From contig CALLXD010000059.1 in NCBI GenBank assembly GCA_937766455.1, positions 1 through 47,757 on the forward strand: DNA of 47,757 nucleotides. The letters are read 5' to 3'. The position numbers and the translations under genes were made by a program. The stretch comes from Vicinamibacterales bacterium (GTDB taxonomy: Bacteria; Acidobacteriota; Vicinamibacteria; Vicinamibacterales; UBA8438). Shown here piece by piece: positions 33,772 through 42,011 of this stretch (its first letter is position 1; every line of letters begins with the position of its first letter). Below the pieces are notes generated by a model, which had not been told where the DNA came from, ran no database searches, and worked only from the letters and a program-made list of their open reading frames with translations.

Positions 33772-33975
33772 TTCCACCCCTCCTAACTGTGCCAAGCCAC
33801 CGCGGGGACAGGCCCCGCCCGGCTGGCTGTACTTTCCGGGCCGGTGCTCCCGCCCTGTGGTCTTCTGAATAGGTCGGACTATACCCGCGGCATCACGGAC
33901 TGTCAAAGCGTACCCGCGGGAGGGCGCCGATCGCGACGAGGATGTCTGGGAGCCACGTAAGGGGAGGGGATTGAC

Positions 33976-35616
33976 CTACTCTCGACGGGCGTCGCCATTG
34001 TCCTCGTCGCGTGCGGGAACCGGCCCTGCGCAGGTCCCAGGCCAACCCTGGCTACACGCCCGCGCGAGCAGCGCCTCTGGCGAATGGTCCCCAATCGGGC
34101 CTTTGGTGCCCCGTAGGACGATCGGAAAGTCCTCCAACCGGGGCGGCGTCTGATCGAACGCAACGGGCGGCCGTGCCGTGGCAAGCCTCGTGAGGTTTCG
34201 ACACGCGGGCGCATAGCCCAGGTCGCACCCCCGTGCGAACGCGCCACCCGCGTCCGGACGGCCGAACCGGCGTCCGCTCGGGCCTCCGGCGACTAGTGCC
34301 GCATCCAGCATTCCTGATTCGTTGCACGCCCAGCCCGAACCGCTATCGCAGAATCGCGACTGCATGTCCGCGAGGTATCCACAGGCTGAGATTTGACCGT
34401 CATCGCAGGCTCCCTGCCAGAAGGGCACCCACTGGCCGGGGTGGCGGTCACCCACCGCCTGCGCCACGCTCATGAGCAGGAAGACAACGCCCCACAACGC
34501 GGTGTAGGCGAGGTTGCTCCGACGCCCGGCTGTCGGCCAACCGGGGAACGCCGGTACGAGGCCGCTAACCCGTGTGGACTGGGCCACGCGGTCCAGCAGT
34601 TGAATCGAGAGATTCAAGACGGGCACCTGCAGTAGTTTGTCGTAGAACGGGGGCACGCCAGCCCGACTGAGGAGCGCGTACAACGCGACCGTGCTCAGGC
34701 CGTAGAACGCGCCGAACATGAGGCGCCCCAGCTGGGTCCGCGGTGCTGTGGACGGATCCGTGAACAACAGGTGCATGCCTAGAAATACGGCAATCGGGAC
34801 GTATGAGTCGTAAAAAAAGTAGACCCCGGTGACGCCGAAATAAAGCAGGCCGAACACGTAGGTGACCACCACGGCCGACATCGTCATCGACGCCACGCCG
34901 AACAGATATTGACCAGGCAGTGCCACGAGAAACAGGACGAGGTAGACCTGGGGCGGAAAGAACTGTGCGGTTGCGATGTCCTGGCCCCACGTGATGTCGC
35001 TGGTGCCGGTGAGAATCAAAGCTAGCGAGAAGATGGCGAGCGGGAACGACGACGGATTAAAAATATGGACGCGCTCACCGTTCTTGTTCCACCGGATCAG
35101 CTCTTTCGCCAGAAACCCGAGCCCGATCAACAGAAACTGCAGGTAGAACCAGTCGTCCGCGAACCAGAGGAACAGGTTGATGCTGAAAATGACGGGAACA
35201 GGACCAAACCCCAGGGTGTACGTGTCGCGGCGTGACCAGCAGAGGAGCATGTCGAACGCGTAGGCGAAGACCAACTGGGCTCCGATGAGCGGGGCCGCGT
35301 CGTAGACCGGTCGCCAATACCATCCCCAGTACAGGAGGAAGGCACACTGCGCAAGCGCCTGCACCACGTGCTGCCGGCGAACACGGATGGTGATCCGCAA
35401 GCGCCGGCCCTTGGCGTAGGCCGAGCCACACGTCACCCCGCCCCAGAGGAGCAGGAGGAGGCAGGCCCCGAGAAACGACCAGCGAAATGGCGTATTCTGC
35501 CGAATCCCGTCAAGCAGGCTGAACGCGCCCAGGCTCAGCGCGAGGATCGCGACAAGACCACAGCACCCCCTCGGCGAGAGGCGCGCGACCGGTGCGTCAG
35601 TCCCTGACCCCGCCAT
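33976..35616 (-). CDS. RnfD/NqrB-like membrane protein with cysteine-rich Sel1-like tail
   Basis: 546 residues from ATG 35616. About ten membrane helices fill residues 20-400. Within them HIFNPSSFPLAIFSLALILT and MHLLFTDPSTAPRTQLGRLM match the RnfD/NqrB/RnfE family (FNP and DP.T.P blocks) that handles covalent FMN in electron-transfer complexes. The family's FMN-threonine motif is not obvious; FTDPST is the closest. A soluble C-terminus (about 410-546) has repeated cysteines: ACDDGQISACGYLADMQ, FCDSGSGWACNESGMLD and CDLGYAPACRNLTRL, which look like disulfide-bonded Sel1/Hcp-type repeats. No other Rnf gene is near, so it acts alone or in another complex. Confidence 0.75.
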   Translation of the reverse strand: MAGSGTDAPVARLSPRGCCGLVAILALSLGAFSLLDGIRQNTPFRWSFLGACLLLLLWGGVTCGSAYAKGRRLRITIRVRRQHVVQALAQCAFLLYWGWYWRPVYDAAPLIGAQLVFAYAFDMLLCWSRRDTYTLGFGPVPVIFSINLFLWFADDWFYLQFLLIGLGFLAKELIRWNKNGERVHIFNPSSFPLAIFSLALILTGTSDITWGQDIATAQFFPPQVYLVLFLVALPGQYLFGVASMTMSAVVVTYVFGLLYFGVTGVYFFYDSYVPIAVFLGMHLLFTDPSTAPRTQLGRLMFGAFYGLSTVALYALLSRAGVPPFYDKLLQVPVLNLSIQLLDRVAQSTRVSGLVPAFPGWPTAGRRSNLAYTALWGVVFLLMSVAQAVGDRHPGQWVPFWQGACDDGQISACGYLADMQSRFCDSGSGWACNESGMLDAALVAGGPSGRRFGRPDAGGAFARGCDLGYAPACRNLTRLATARPPVAFDQTPPRLEDFPIVLRGTKGPIGDHSPEALLARACSQGWPGTCAGPVPARDEDNGDARRE

Positions 35617-35968
35617 CGCGGACCTGGTCTGGCGATGCTGTGGGGCTGGCACTCTGTTGTCCTACTCAGCGTCTCAAGAAAGTGCGCACCGATCTGTTCG
35701 GAGGGGTCGCCAGTGTATCGGATTCTGCGGGCGCGGCGATTGACATCGCGCCGTGTCCCTCGAGAAGGACGACGAGGCTCGCGGAACGCCGCCCGTAGGG
35801 CGGTCCCTGAGGAGGCTACGGCCCCGCAGCGGCCTCGACCCCGGCGAAGATGCCCGCGAGTCGCAGCGAGACGGTTTCTTGTATCGGTCATGCAATAACT
35901 TGGCAATGCAAAGTAACATGTCGTCAAGCACAATCCCGCAATCGACAACGAGCCGCACAACGCTCCCG
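35617..35968. other. Gene-free stretch with a candidate operator
   Basis: No convincing gene. ACTTGGCAATGCAAAGT at 35898-35914 is a 17-bp near-palindrome closely matching the one at 36694-36710, so this stretch probably contains a regulated promoter for the leftward RnfD-like gene. Confidence 0.5.
35898..35914. promoter_or_regulatory. Second 17-bp operator-like palindrome
   Basis: ACTTGGCA-A-TGCAAAGT has one mismatched pair. It shares the ACTT...AAAGT arms and spacing with the site at 36694. It lies 282 bases upstream of the RnfD-like start, a possible second target of the regulator at 37319. Confidence 0.5.
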
Positions 35969-36631
35969 TTAGGGTCGCTCGCTGGTCGTCGTGTTCGGAA
36001 GCCGCGATACGCCGCAGGTCAGGGCGGTGATTCCGCACATGACACCGAGGGCGAACAGCCACCAGCGGAAGGGCGGCGGCTCGACCTGCGCCAGAACCGT
36101 GCGGAAGTCGAGCATGAACGAGCTGAGCACGATGCCCCCGCCCGACACGGCGAGAACCCACGACCACGTCGGGAACCGCAGCTGGATGCCTCGGTGCCGG
36201 AGCCGCAACAGCAGCAGCGACCCGATGATCAGTGCCACGCTGATGATGAGGGGGGCCAGTACGGGGCCGATCCAGGGGATTGGAATAAGAAATAGAATGT
36301 CCCAGGTCAGAAGCGAGGGCGGCCAGTCAAGGAACACCCATAGCCACACGTAGTAGAAGGTGTCCCAGACCCCGAAACTCAGACAGAAGAAGAGAAATCG
36401 TTCCCAGCGGTCTTCACTCATCACCATGGCGACGCCAAGCAGCATGACCAGCGTGGCCGCCTCCCGGCCGATTTCGATGGCGGACATGCCGGGCTCGATG
36501 AGCGCGAGCGGAAAGCCGAACCCCGCTGGGTAGTAGATGGCGCGCAGATACACCACGACGGCCGATTCGAGATAGGCCATGGCCACGGCGTACACGGTCA
36601 GCCAGATCAGGCGTTCCTTGAGTCTCTGCAT
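35969..36631 (-). CDS. Six-helix membrane protein of unknown function
   Basis: 220 residues from ATG 36631. About six hydrophobic helices are separated by short loops, with LTVYAVAMAYLESAVVVYLR, IYYPAGFGFPLALIEPGMSA and IEIGREAATLVMLLGVAMVM as the strongest family-like blocks, and FGVWDTFYYVWLWVFLDWPP in the middle. I have no function for it. It is transcribed away from the membrane protein/regulator pair at 36718 across an 86-base gap holding a palindromic operator, so it is probably under the same regulator. Upstream in-frame codons to 36715 would run through that operator and are rejected. Confidence 0.75.
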   Translation of the reverse strand: MQRLKERLIWLTVYAVAMAYLESAVVVYLRAIYYPAGFGFPLALIEPGMSAIEIGREAATLVMLLGVAMVMSEDRWERFLFFCLSFGVWDTFYYVWLWVFLDWPPSLLTWDILFLIPIPWIGPVLAPLIISVALIIGSLLLLRLRHRGIQLRFPTWSWVLAVSGGGIVLSSFMLDFRTVLAQVEPPPFRWWLFALGVMCGITALTCGVSRLPNTTTSERP

Positions 36632-36693
36632 GGAGAGTCCGTTGGTTGCTGGGCGGCGGCGAGCGTGGTGCGCGCGCCTCTTGTGATGACAAT

Positions 36694-36710
36694 ACTTTGT
36701 ATTATAAAGT
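36694..36710. promoter_or_regulatory. 17-bp palindromic operator in a divergent promoter
   Basis: ACTTTGTATTATAAAGT is a near-perfect inverted repeat (one mismatched pair) in the AT-rich gap between divergent genes, ending 7 bases before the plus-strand start at 36718. It is the likely binding site of the winged-helix regulator encoded at 37319. Confidence 0.65.
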
Positions 36711-36717
36711 TTCATCG

Positions 36718-37341
36718 ATGCAACTCGATGACGCGTTGCGCCAGATATCAGACATCCGCCATCAGATGGCGCGAAGCGAGGTGTTTCGCGGCTATCGGTC
36801 GGTGACCGTGGGGGTCTCCGGCGTGCTCGGTCTGCTGGCCGCGGGGGTGCAACCCCGGTGGGTCGCCTCGCCGGCGATCGAGCTTGACCGGTATCTGGGT
36901 CTGTGGCTCAGCGTGGCCGCGGCCAGTGCGATCGTGGCGGGTGCCGAGATGTTGTGGAGCCAGCGCGGCGCCGGGCCGGGACTCGTGCGCGAGCGGACGC
37001 TGCTGGCAGTCGAGCAGTTTCTGCCCAGCGTGGTGGTCGGAGCGCTGCTCACGCTGGTCATCTATCGTGCCGCGGCCCAGGTCGCCTGGATGCTGCCTGG
37101 GCTGTGGGCGCTGGTCTACGGTCTCGGGGTGTTCGCCTCGTACCGGTTGCTGCCGGCGCAGGTGTTTTGGGTCGGGTCGTACTACGTGTTGTGTGGCTGC
37201 GGATGTTTGGTGTGGGTCCAGGGCGACAACGCGTTCTCACCCTGGCAGATGGGCATCAGCTTTGGTGGCGGCCAGGCGCTGGGCGCGGCGATTTTGTATT
37301 GGACTCTGGAGCGGACCGATGTCTCATCGAGCCTCGACTGA
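36718..37341 (+). CDS. Membrane protein paired with a winged-helix regulator
   Basis: 207 residues. A cytoplasmic N-terminal helix (MQLDDALRQISDIRHQMARS EVF) leads to about six membrane helices (VTVGVSGVLGLLAAGV, LSVAAASAIVAGAEMLW, PSVVVGALLTLVIY, MLPGLWALVYGLGVFASY, GSYYVLCGCGCLVWV, GGQALGAAILYW). The pattern Q-I-x-x-I-R-x-x-M-x-R-S-E-x-F-x-G-Y-R is typical of a family always found next to a small winged-helix regulator. It overlaps the next gene by 23 bases. The role is unknown; it may sense or set a membrane signal for its regulator. Confidence 0.8.
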   Translation: MQLDDALRQISDIRHQMARSEVFRGYRSVTVGVSGVLGLLAAGVQPRWVASPAIELDRYLGLWLSVAAASAIVAGAEMLWSQRGAGPGLVRERTLLAVEQFLPSVVVGALLTLVIYRAAAQVAWMLPGLWALVYGLGVFASYRLLPAQVFWVGSYYVLCGCGCLVWVQGDNAFSPWQMGISFGGGQALGAAILYWTLERTDVSSSLD

Positions 37342-37729
37342 CAAGGCGCAGCCCGCGATAACGGACGCCGGCGCGGGCCGGTTCTCGTACGACGGCCTCG
37401 ACCGCGTCATGCACGAGAAGGCCCGACTGGGCATCCTGGCCTCGCTGGCGGCCAATTCTGATGGATTGCTCTTTAAGGACCTGAAGCAGCTGTGCGCGCT
37501 GACAGACGGCAATCTGAGCCGGCACTTGACCGTGCTAGACGAGGCGGGCCTGGTTGAAATCTGGAAGGGCGCCTCGGGGCCACGACCGCAAACGATGTGT
37601 CGGCTCACCGCCAATGGCCGCCGGCGGTTCACCCAGTACATCAGTGTGCTGGAACGGGTGGTCACGGATGCGCAGCCGAGCACGCAGCCGGATACCAGAT
37701 CGCAGCCGCTGCCGAGACCTACCGAGTAG
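37319..37729 (+). CDS. Winged-helix transcriptional regulator (HTH_34-like)
   Basis: 136 residues from ATG 37319 inside the end of the upstream membrane gene. The domain reads LDRVMHEKARLGILASLAAN, DGLLFKDLKQLCALTDGNLS, RHLTVLDEAGLVEIWKGASG and MCRLTANGRRRFTQYISVLE, the winged-helix type close to MarR/ArsR. TDGNLSRHLTVL is the recognition helix. The overlap with the membrane gene implies coupled production, and the palindromes at 36694 and 35898 are its likely sites. The C-terminal 20 residues are disordered. Confidence 0.87.
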   Translation: MSHRASTDKAQPAITDAGAGRFSYDGLDRVMHEKARLGILASLAANSDGLLFKDLKQLCALTDGNLSRHLTVLDEAGLVEIWKGASGPRPQTMCRLTANGRRRFTQYISVLERVVTDAQPSTQPDTRSQPLPRPTE

Positions 37730-37892
37730 ATTGGTCTGGTCACCCAGCGCGGACATCCTGGCGCTCCCACGAGTCTGCGGCTGACGACGGTCTCGCCGAC
37801 GTGATGCTGGCGCGGGCAGCCCGTCATCCAGCGCCGCGGCGAGGCGCTGTGTGGGCGCCCTGAGCCTCGCCGACCATGTGGGAAGATACGGC

Positions 37893-38606
37893 GTGACCGC
37901 CCGCCTCCTCCTCGTCAGTAACTCCACCAACCACGGCCAGGGTTATCTCGACCACTGTATGCCAGAGATGCTCGACCTGCTCGCAGAGCGACGGCGGCTG
38001 GCGTTCGTGCCGTTCGCCGTCTTGGACCGCGGCGGCTACGCGGCGAAAGCGCGGCAGCGGTTCGGGCGGGACGGCATCGAGACGCGCGTGGTGACGGCCG
38101 ACGAGGAAGGCGTGGAGACGCTGGCGTGGGCCGAGGCGGTATTTGTCGGGGGCGGCAACACCTTCCGGTTGCTCGCGACGCTCCAGAAGTCCAACCTGAT
38201 GGTCGCGATTCGTCGCCGTGTGGACGAAGGTCTCATCTACATGGGCGCCAGCGCCGGTTCGAATATCGCCGCGCCCACCATCCGCACGACCAACGACATG
38301 CCGATTGTGCAGCCGGTCTCGCTTGATGCGCTTGGACTGGTGCCGTTTCAGATCAACCCGCACTACATCGATCCGCCTGCGGACTCGACTTGCATGGGTG
38401 AGACTCGGGAGGAGCGACTGGGCGAATATCTGGAAGAGAACACGACACCGGTGATTGGAATACGGGAGGGCGCCTGGATTCGCGTCGAGAACGGGCGGGC
38501 GTGGCTCGGAGGTACCCGCGCGGCGCGCATCTTCCGGCGTGATGCGGCTCCGGAGGAACGCGACCCAGGAGCCGATCTTTTCGATCTGATCCTTGTGGGT
38601 GATTGA
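37893..38606 (+). CDS. pepE: Peptidase E (alpha-aspartyl dipeptidase, family S51)
   Basis: 237 residues from a GTG at 37893 (VTARLLLVSNSTNHGQGYLD). Family blocks: RRLAFVPFAVLDRGGYAAKA, AEAVFVGGGNTFRLLATLQK and YMGASAGSNIAAPTI, where the serine of G-A-S-A-G-S-N (residue 120) is the nucleophile, then PFQINPHYIDP with the catalytic histidine. The enzyme cleaves dipeptides with N-terminal aspartate in the cytoplasm. The ATG at 37851 would add 14 residues without homology, so the GTG is preferred. Length equals that of the enterobacterial enzyme. Confidence 0.9.
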   Translation: MTARLLLVSNSTNHGQGYLDHCMPEMLDLLAERRRLAFVPFAVLDRGGYAAKARQRFGRDGIETRVVTADEEGVETLAWAEAVFVGGGNTFRLLATLQKSNLMVAIRRRVDEGLIYMGASAGSNIAAPTIRTTNDMPIVQPVSLDALGLVPFQINPHYIDPPADSTCMGETREERLGEYLEENTTPVIGIREGAWIRVENGRAWLGGTRAARIFRRDAAPEERDPGADLFDLILVGD

Positions 38607-38732
38607 GGGGCGACCCGGGTGGCGTCTCTCCGAAACCAGAGCATGCGCTGCGGTATGCTGGAAAATGGCTCGCGGGATGAAACTGGTGCGCGCCCCATTG
38701 TTTGAACACACACCGAGGAAAGGCATCTGAGA

Positions 38733-39665
38733 ATGAACCGTCTCTTTCTGTTGCCACTCACCCTTCTCGCGCTTGGTCTCGTCGCCTGGAACACCGGGCT
38801 CGAGGCTGCGCAGGAACCGCACCCAGTCATCGAAGTGCATCGTATTACCGACAACCTGCACATGCTGGGGTCAGGGTCCACGACGGGGGGCAACATTGCG
38901 CTACTGATCGCCGAACATGGCGTCGTCCTGGTCGATACGAAGAACGAGGGATACGGCCCCGACATCCTCGAGCACGTCCGCCGGCTCACTGACAAGCCCG
39001 TCACGACCATCATCAACTCGCACGTGCACTACGACCACAGTGGGGCGAATACCGAATTCCCGGAGACGGTGCAGTTCGTGGCGCAGGAGAACATCAGGCG
39101 CCACATGGCCCGCACTGATTGCCAGCCGGTTCCGACCAACTGCGACGACTTTCAGGGCGAGAACGCGAAGTATCTGCCCGCGACCACGTTCTCAGACCGG
39201 CTGACGCTTTTCGCTGGCGGTCCCGACCAGATCGACCTCTACTATTTTGGTCGCGGACATACCGACGGCGACACCTTCATCGTGTTCAAGGAAGCACGCA
39301 CGATGCACACCGGCGATATGTTCCTGGGCAAGCTGCTCCCGTTCATCGATGCGGAGAACGGGAACGGTGGGAGCGCCATCGAATTCGGTCGGACGTTGAC
39401 TCGAGCGATCAACACCATTCAAGACGTTGACACGATTATCACTGGTCACTGGGAGGTTCCGCTGGCGTGGAGTGACCTGGTGGACTATCGGGCGTTCTAC
39501 ATGGACCTGTACGACCACACGCGGCGGGGTATGGACGCCGGACGCAGCGCCGAAGAGGTGATTGCCGATTACGTCAAGCCGGCGCGGTTCAGCGACTTTT
39601 CGGCGGCGCTGGATGGTCCCTTCAGCGTGACCCCGATCGTGAACTACATCTACAAGGGAGTGTGA
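38733..39665 (+). CDS. Exported metallo-beta-lactamase-fold hydrolase
   Basis: 310 residues; signal peptide to about EAAQE. The zinc site begins with SHVHYDHSGAN (H97, H99, D101, H102), followed by YYFGRGHTDGDTFIVF, MHTGDMFLGKLLPFID and IITGHWEVP, which supply the further histidine and aspartate ligands. The arrangement is close to class B-type lactamase and quinoprotein-relay hydrolases, but the substrate is not predictable; PQQ gene clusters often contain such a protein. A four-base overlap (GTGA) couples it to the small CxxC gene behind it. Confidence 0.88.
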   Translation: MNRLFLLPLTLLALGLVAWNTGLEAAQEPHPVIEVHRITDNLHMLGSGSTTGGNIALLIAEHGVVLVDTKNEGYGPDILEHVRRLTDKPVTTIINSHVHYDHSGANTEFPETVQFVAQENIRRHMARTDCQPVPTNCDDFQGENAKYLPATTFSDRLTLFAGGPDQIDLYYFGRGHTDGDTFIVFKEARTMHTGDMFLGKLLPFIDAENGNGGSAIEFGRTLTRAINTIQDVDTIITGHWEVPLAWSDLVDYRAFYMDLYDHTRRGMDAGRSAEEVIADYVKPARFSDFSAALDGPFSVTPIVNYIYKGV

Positions 39666-39898
39666 CCGCACGCGCGGAACGTCCTGGGGAGCGCTTGCCA
39701 GCGAGAGTCGGGCTATGCGCCGCGTGTCGCCACGCGCGTCGCGTCCAGACCGACAAGGGCGCGCTCTTCGTGCGGTGTGCGCTGTCGACGCACGACCCCG
39801 TGTACGCGCGGTATCCCCGCTTGCCGGTCGTGTCCTGTCTGGGCTACTCCGTGGCCGATGACGCCGATGCCGAGCGGTCGGGCACCGAGCCAGACTAG
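39662..39898 (+). CDS. Small CxxC protein coupled to the hydrolase
   Basis: 78 residues from a GTG that overlaps the hydrolase stop (GTGA). Four cysteines in the pattern LCAACRHARRVQ ... FVRCALS ... VSCLGY form a likely zinc knuckle. The block DPVYARYPRLPV is strongly reminiscent of a widespread small family found in Acidobacteria and Deltaproteobacteria with no assigned function. There is no signal peptide, so it is cytoplasmic despite the exported neighbour. Confidence 0.75.
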   Translation: MTARAERPGERLPARVGLCAACRHARRVQTDKGALFVRCALSTHDPVYARYPRLPVVSCLGYSVADDADAERSGTEPD

Positions 39899-40029
39899 TG
39901 CACGCTCCCGGCGTTGGCCGGATACTGTCGGGCGCTGCGATGGCACGGGTTGCGTGACCTGTCTCCTGGTCGTATTGTCTCCAGTATCGAGCATCGAACT
40001 GATCGTGTAGCGCGGAATCGGAGGAGCAG

Positions 40030-41076
40030 ATGGACAGACAAGGCATCGTCGTGACGCTGGCCCTGGCGGCGTCCCTCGTGGCAGTGCCCGCGTTGGCTGG
40101 GCAAGTACCGAGTGGGCAAGCGCCGGACGGGTGGACCGTTCCCAGAACGGCGAATGGGCATCCGGATCTACAGGGCATCTGGGCCAACGACTCGGCCACG
40201 CCGTTTCAGCGGCCCGAGGCGCTCGGTGACCGCGGGACGCTGACCGATGAAGAAGTAGCGGCGATGCAGGCCTACACGGTCGAGTACGACCGCGCGGGGG
40301 GAGACGCGGTGTTCGGGGATACACCGTTCCTGCGGGCGCTGACCTCTCTGGAGCCGCCGGCCGCGGAGACCGGTGGCACGGCCGCGCGACCGTCGACGCG
40401 GAGCTACAACCAGTTTTGGATGATCGACCGCTGGTTCGACAACCGGACCTCGCTCATTGTGGATCCACCCAACGGGCGGTTGCCAGCACGGACGGCCGAG
40501 GCTGAGGCTCGGGCGACACGGCAGCGCACCGCCCGGAGCGAACCGGGACCCGATGGTCGCCTGACGTTGGGGCAGGAGGTCGCCAGCGTGGATCCGGCGA
40601 TTCGGTGCCGGGGCGGGGGGCCGCTCCTAAGCGGACGGGGCTACAACAGTAACTATCAGATTTTCCAGGGCGCGACCCACGTGGCCATCCAGATCGAGAT
40701 GCATCACGATACGCGTCTGGTTCCGGTCGGCGATACCGCCCCGCGGCCAGGTCCCCAGACCGCGCTGGGTAGCTCGCACGGGCACTGGGAGGGCGACACG
40801 CTGGTGGTCGAGACCGCCAACCTGAGTCAGGGGACCAGCGGCTCGTCTCGCGATGTGCGTATCACCGAGCGCTTCACCCGGGTCGGTCCGGAGATGCTGC
40901 AGTACGACTACACGCTGGACGATCCGGCTACCTGGGGTCAGCCGTGGACCGCGCGCATGTTCATGCGTCCGGCCCCCGGCACCGGCGCCATCTATGAGTT
41001 CGCCTGCCATGAAGGTAACTACTCCATCGAGCACGCCCTGAGAAACGAGCGGCACCTGGACGACGCCGGGCGGTAG
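40030..41076 (+). CDS. CHEGNY-family exported protein, member 6
   Basis: 348 residues. Signal peptide MDRQGIVVTLALAASLVAVP-ALAGQ. Blocks: HPDLQGIWANDSATPFQRPE, LTDEEVAAMQ, SYNQFW, NRTSLIVDPPNGRLPA, IRC with C193, YNSNYQIFQ, IEMHHDTRLVPVGD, GHWEGDTLVVETANL (251-), ITERFTRVGPEMLQYDYTLD, and EFACHEGNYSIEHALRNER with C326. A GGAGGAGC ribosome site precedes the ATG. It stands alone on the plus strand; the next gene converges on it. Confidence 0.86.
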   Translation: MDRQGIVVTLALAASLVAVPALAGQVPSGQAPDGWTVPRTANGHPDLQGIWANDSATPFQRPEALGDRGTLTDEEVAAMQAYTVEYDRAGGDAVFGDTPFLRALTSLEPPAAETGGTAARPSTRSYNQFWMIDRWFDNRTSLIVDPPNGRLPARTAEAEARATRQRTARSEPGPDGRLTLGQEVASVDPAIRCRGGGPLLSGRGYNSNYQIFQGATHVAIQIEMHHDTRLVPVGDTAPRPGPQTALGSSHGHWEGDTLVVETANLSQGTSGSSRDVRITERFTRVGPEMLQYDYTLDDPATWGQPWTARMFMRPAPGTGAIYEFACHEGNYSIEHALRNERHLDDAGR

Positions 41077-41107
41077 GCTGTCGACAAGCTGGTGGTAGGG
41101 ACGGCGC

Positions 41108-41335
41108 TTAGAGTGCCCACGGGAGCATGGGCTTCAGGGGATACCCCGTCTCGTCCAGCAACCAGGCCGGTCGGCTGTGCGCGACTGCGACATCGCGCGC
41201 CAGCGCGATGGCCTCGGCCAGAGAGTGTCGGTCCCCGTGCGTGTCGCTTCCCAGGCGAATCGTCCAGGTGTCCCGTCCCGCCTGGCGCACCTGCTGGCAC
41301 ACCACGTCCGCGTGTTCTTCCGGTCGTCGGGTCAT
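41108..41335 (-). CDS. Small DUF2188-like protein
   Basis: 75 residues from ATG 41335 (MTRRPEEHADVVCQQVRQAG...). The core TWTIRLGSDTHGDRHSLAEA followed by IALARDVAVAHSRPAWLLDE resembles the DUF2188 pattern of short proteins with a beta hairpin and one helix. The function is unknown. It converges with CHEGNY member 6 after 31 bases. A start at 41368 is possible but lacks a ribosome site. Confidence 0.6.
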   Translation of the reverse strand: MTRRPEEHADVVCQQVRQAGRDTWTIRLGSDTHGDRHSLAEAIALARDVAVAHSRPAWLLDETGYPLKPMLPWAL

Positions 41336-41463
41336 GCCCAGCCTTTCGGCCGAAGGGGGCGCTGACAATACCCCTGGTCTGTCTGGCTACGATGGGTGTC
41401 GATTGGGGGGCCAGGGCCGCGGGGCTTCGCCGAATCAGGAGCGTTGCAGAGACGGACGCTATA

Positions 41464-42011
41464 TCAATCTGGTGCTTCCGGACCGCACATGTAGTGAATC
41501 TCGGTGACGCGCGTGCCTCCGTCGCACGGTTCCCGATAGATCCAGACGGCTTCATCCAGGTGTTCGAGGGCCAGCCGCTCGTATTCCTTGATGAACACCA
41601 CCGTCGTCGAGGTCAAAATTACCTGTTCGTCGGCCCAGAAGACGGTGCTGTACGCGTCCCAATAGTCGGCAAACCCGTACCGGATGTCGTGGTCAACGAG
41701 ATACTGCGCCAGGGCCCGATTGTGGTCCTGCGGTGGGTCACGCACGAACTCCGCTAGCAGACGACCGTGTCCCCACACCGCCGCGAGGGCCCAGACCGCC
41801 AGCACGGACACGACCAGCCGTCTAGCGCCCTGCGACGGCTCGGTGGCCAAAAAGGCGGCGACGAGTCCAACCACAGCCAGCAGGGTATGCAGGGTGTATC
41901 TCAAGGTGTGGACGTCGAGCGATCCGCAGCGTGAGGTCAGCAGCGCGCCGACCGTCAGTACGCCGGTCAAGAACAGATACAGGGCGAACTGCGGTGGGAT
42001 TGTCCCGCTCG
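41464..42011 (-). pseudogene. GT-C-type membrane glycosyltransferase, C-terminal part cut by IS256
   Basis: From the IS border the frame reads GTIPPQFALYLFLTGVLTVG, then LRYTLHTLLAVVGLVAAFLA, and a soluble end QYLVDHDIRYGFADYWDAYS ... HYMCGPEAPD. It has two membrane helices and the short periplasmic tail usual in GT39/PMT-like proteins. The N-terminal part continues on the other side of the element at 43423-44490. No start codon is proper here, so the fragment is a leftover. Confidence 0.75.
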
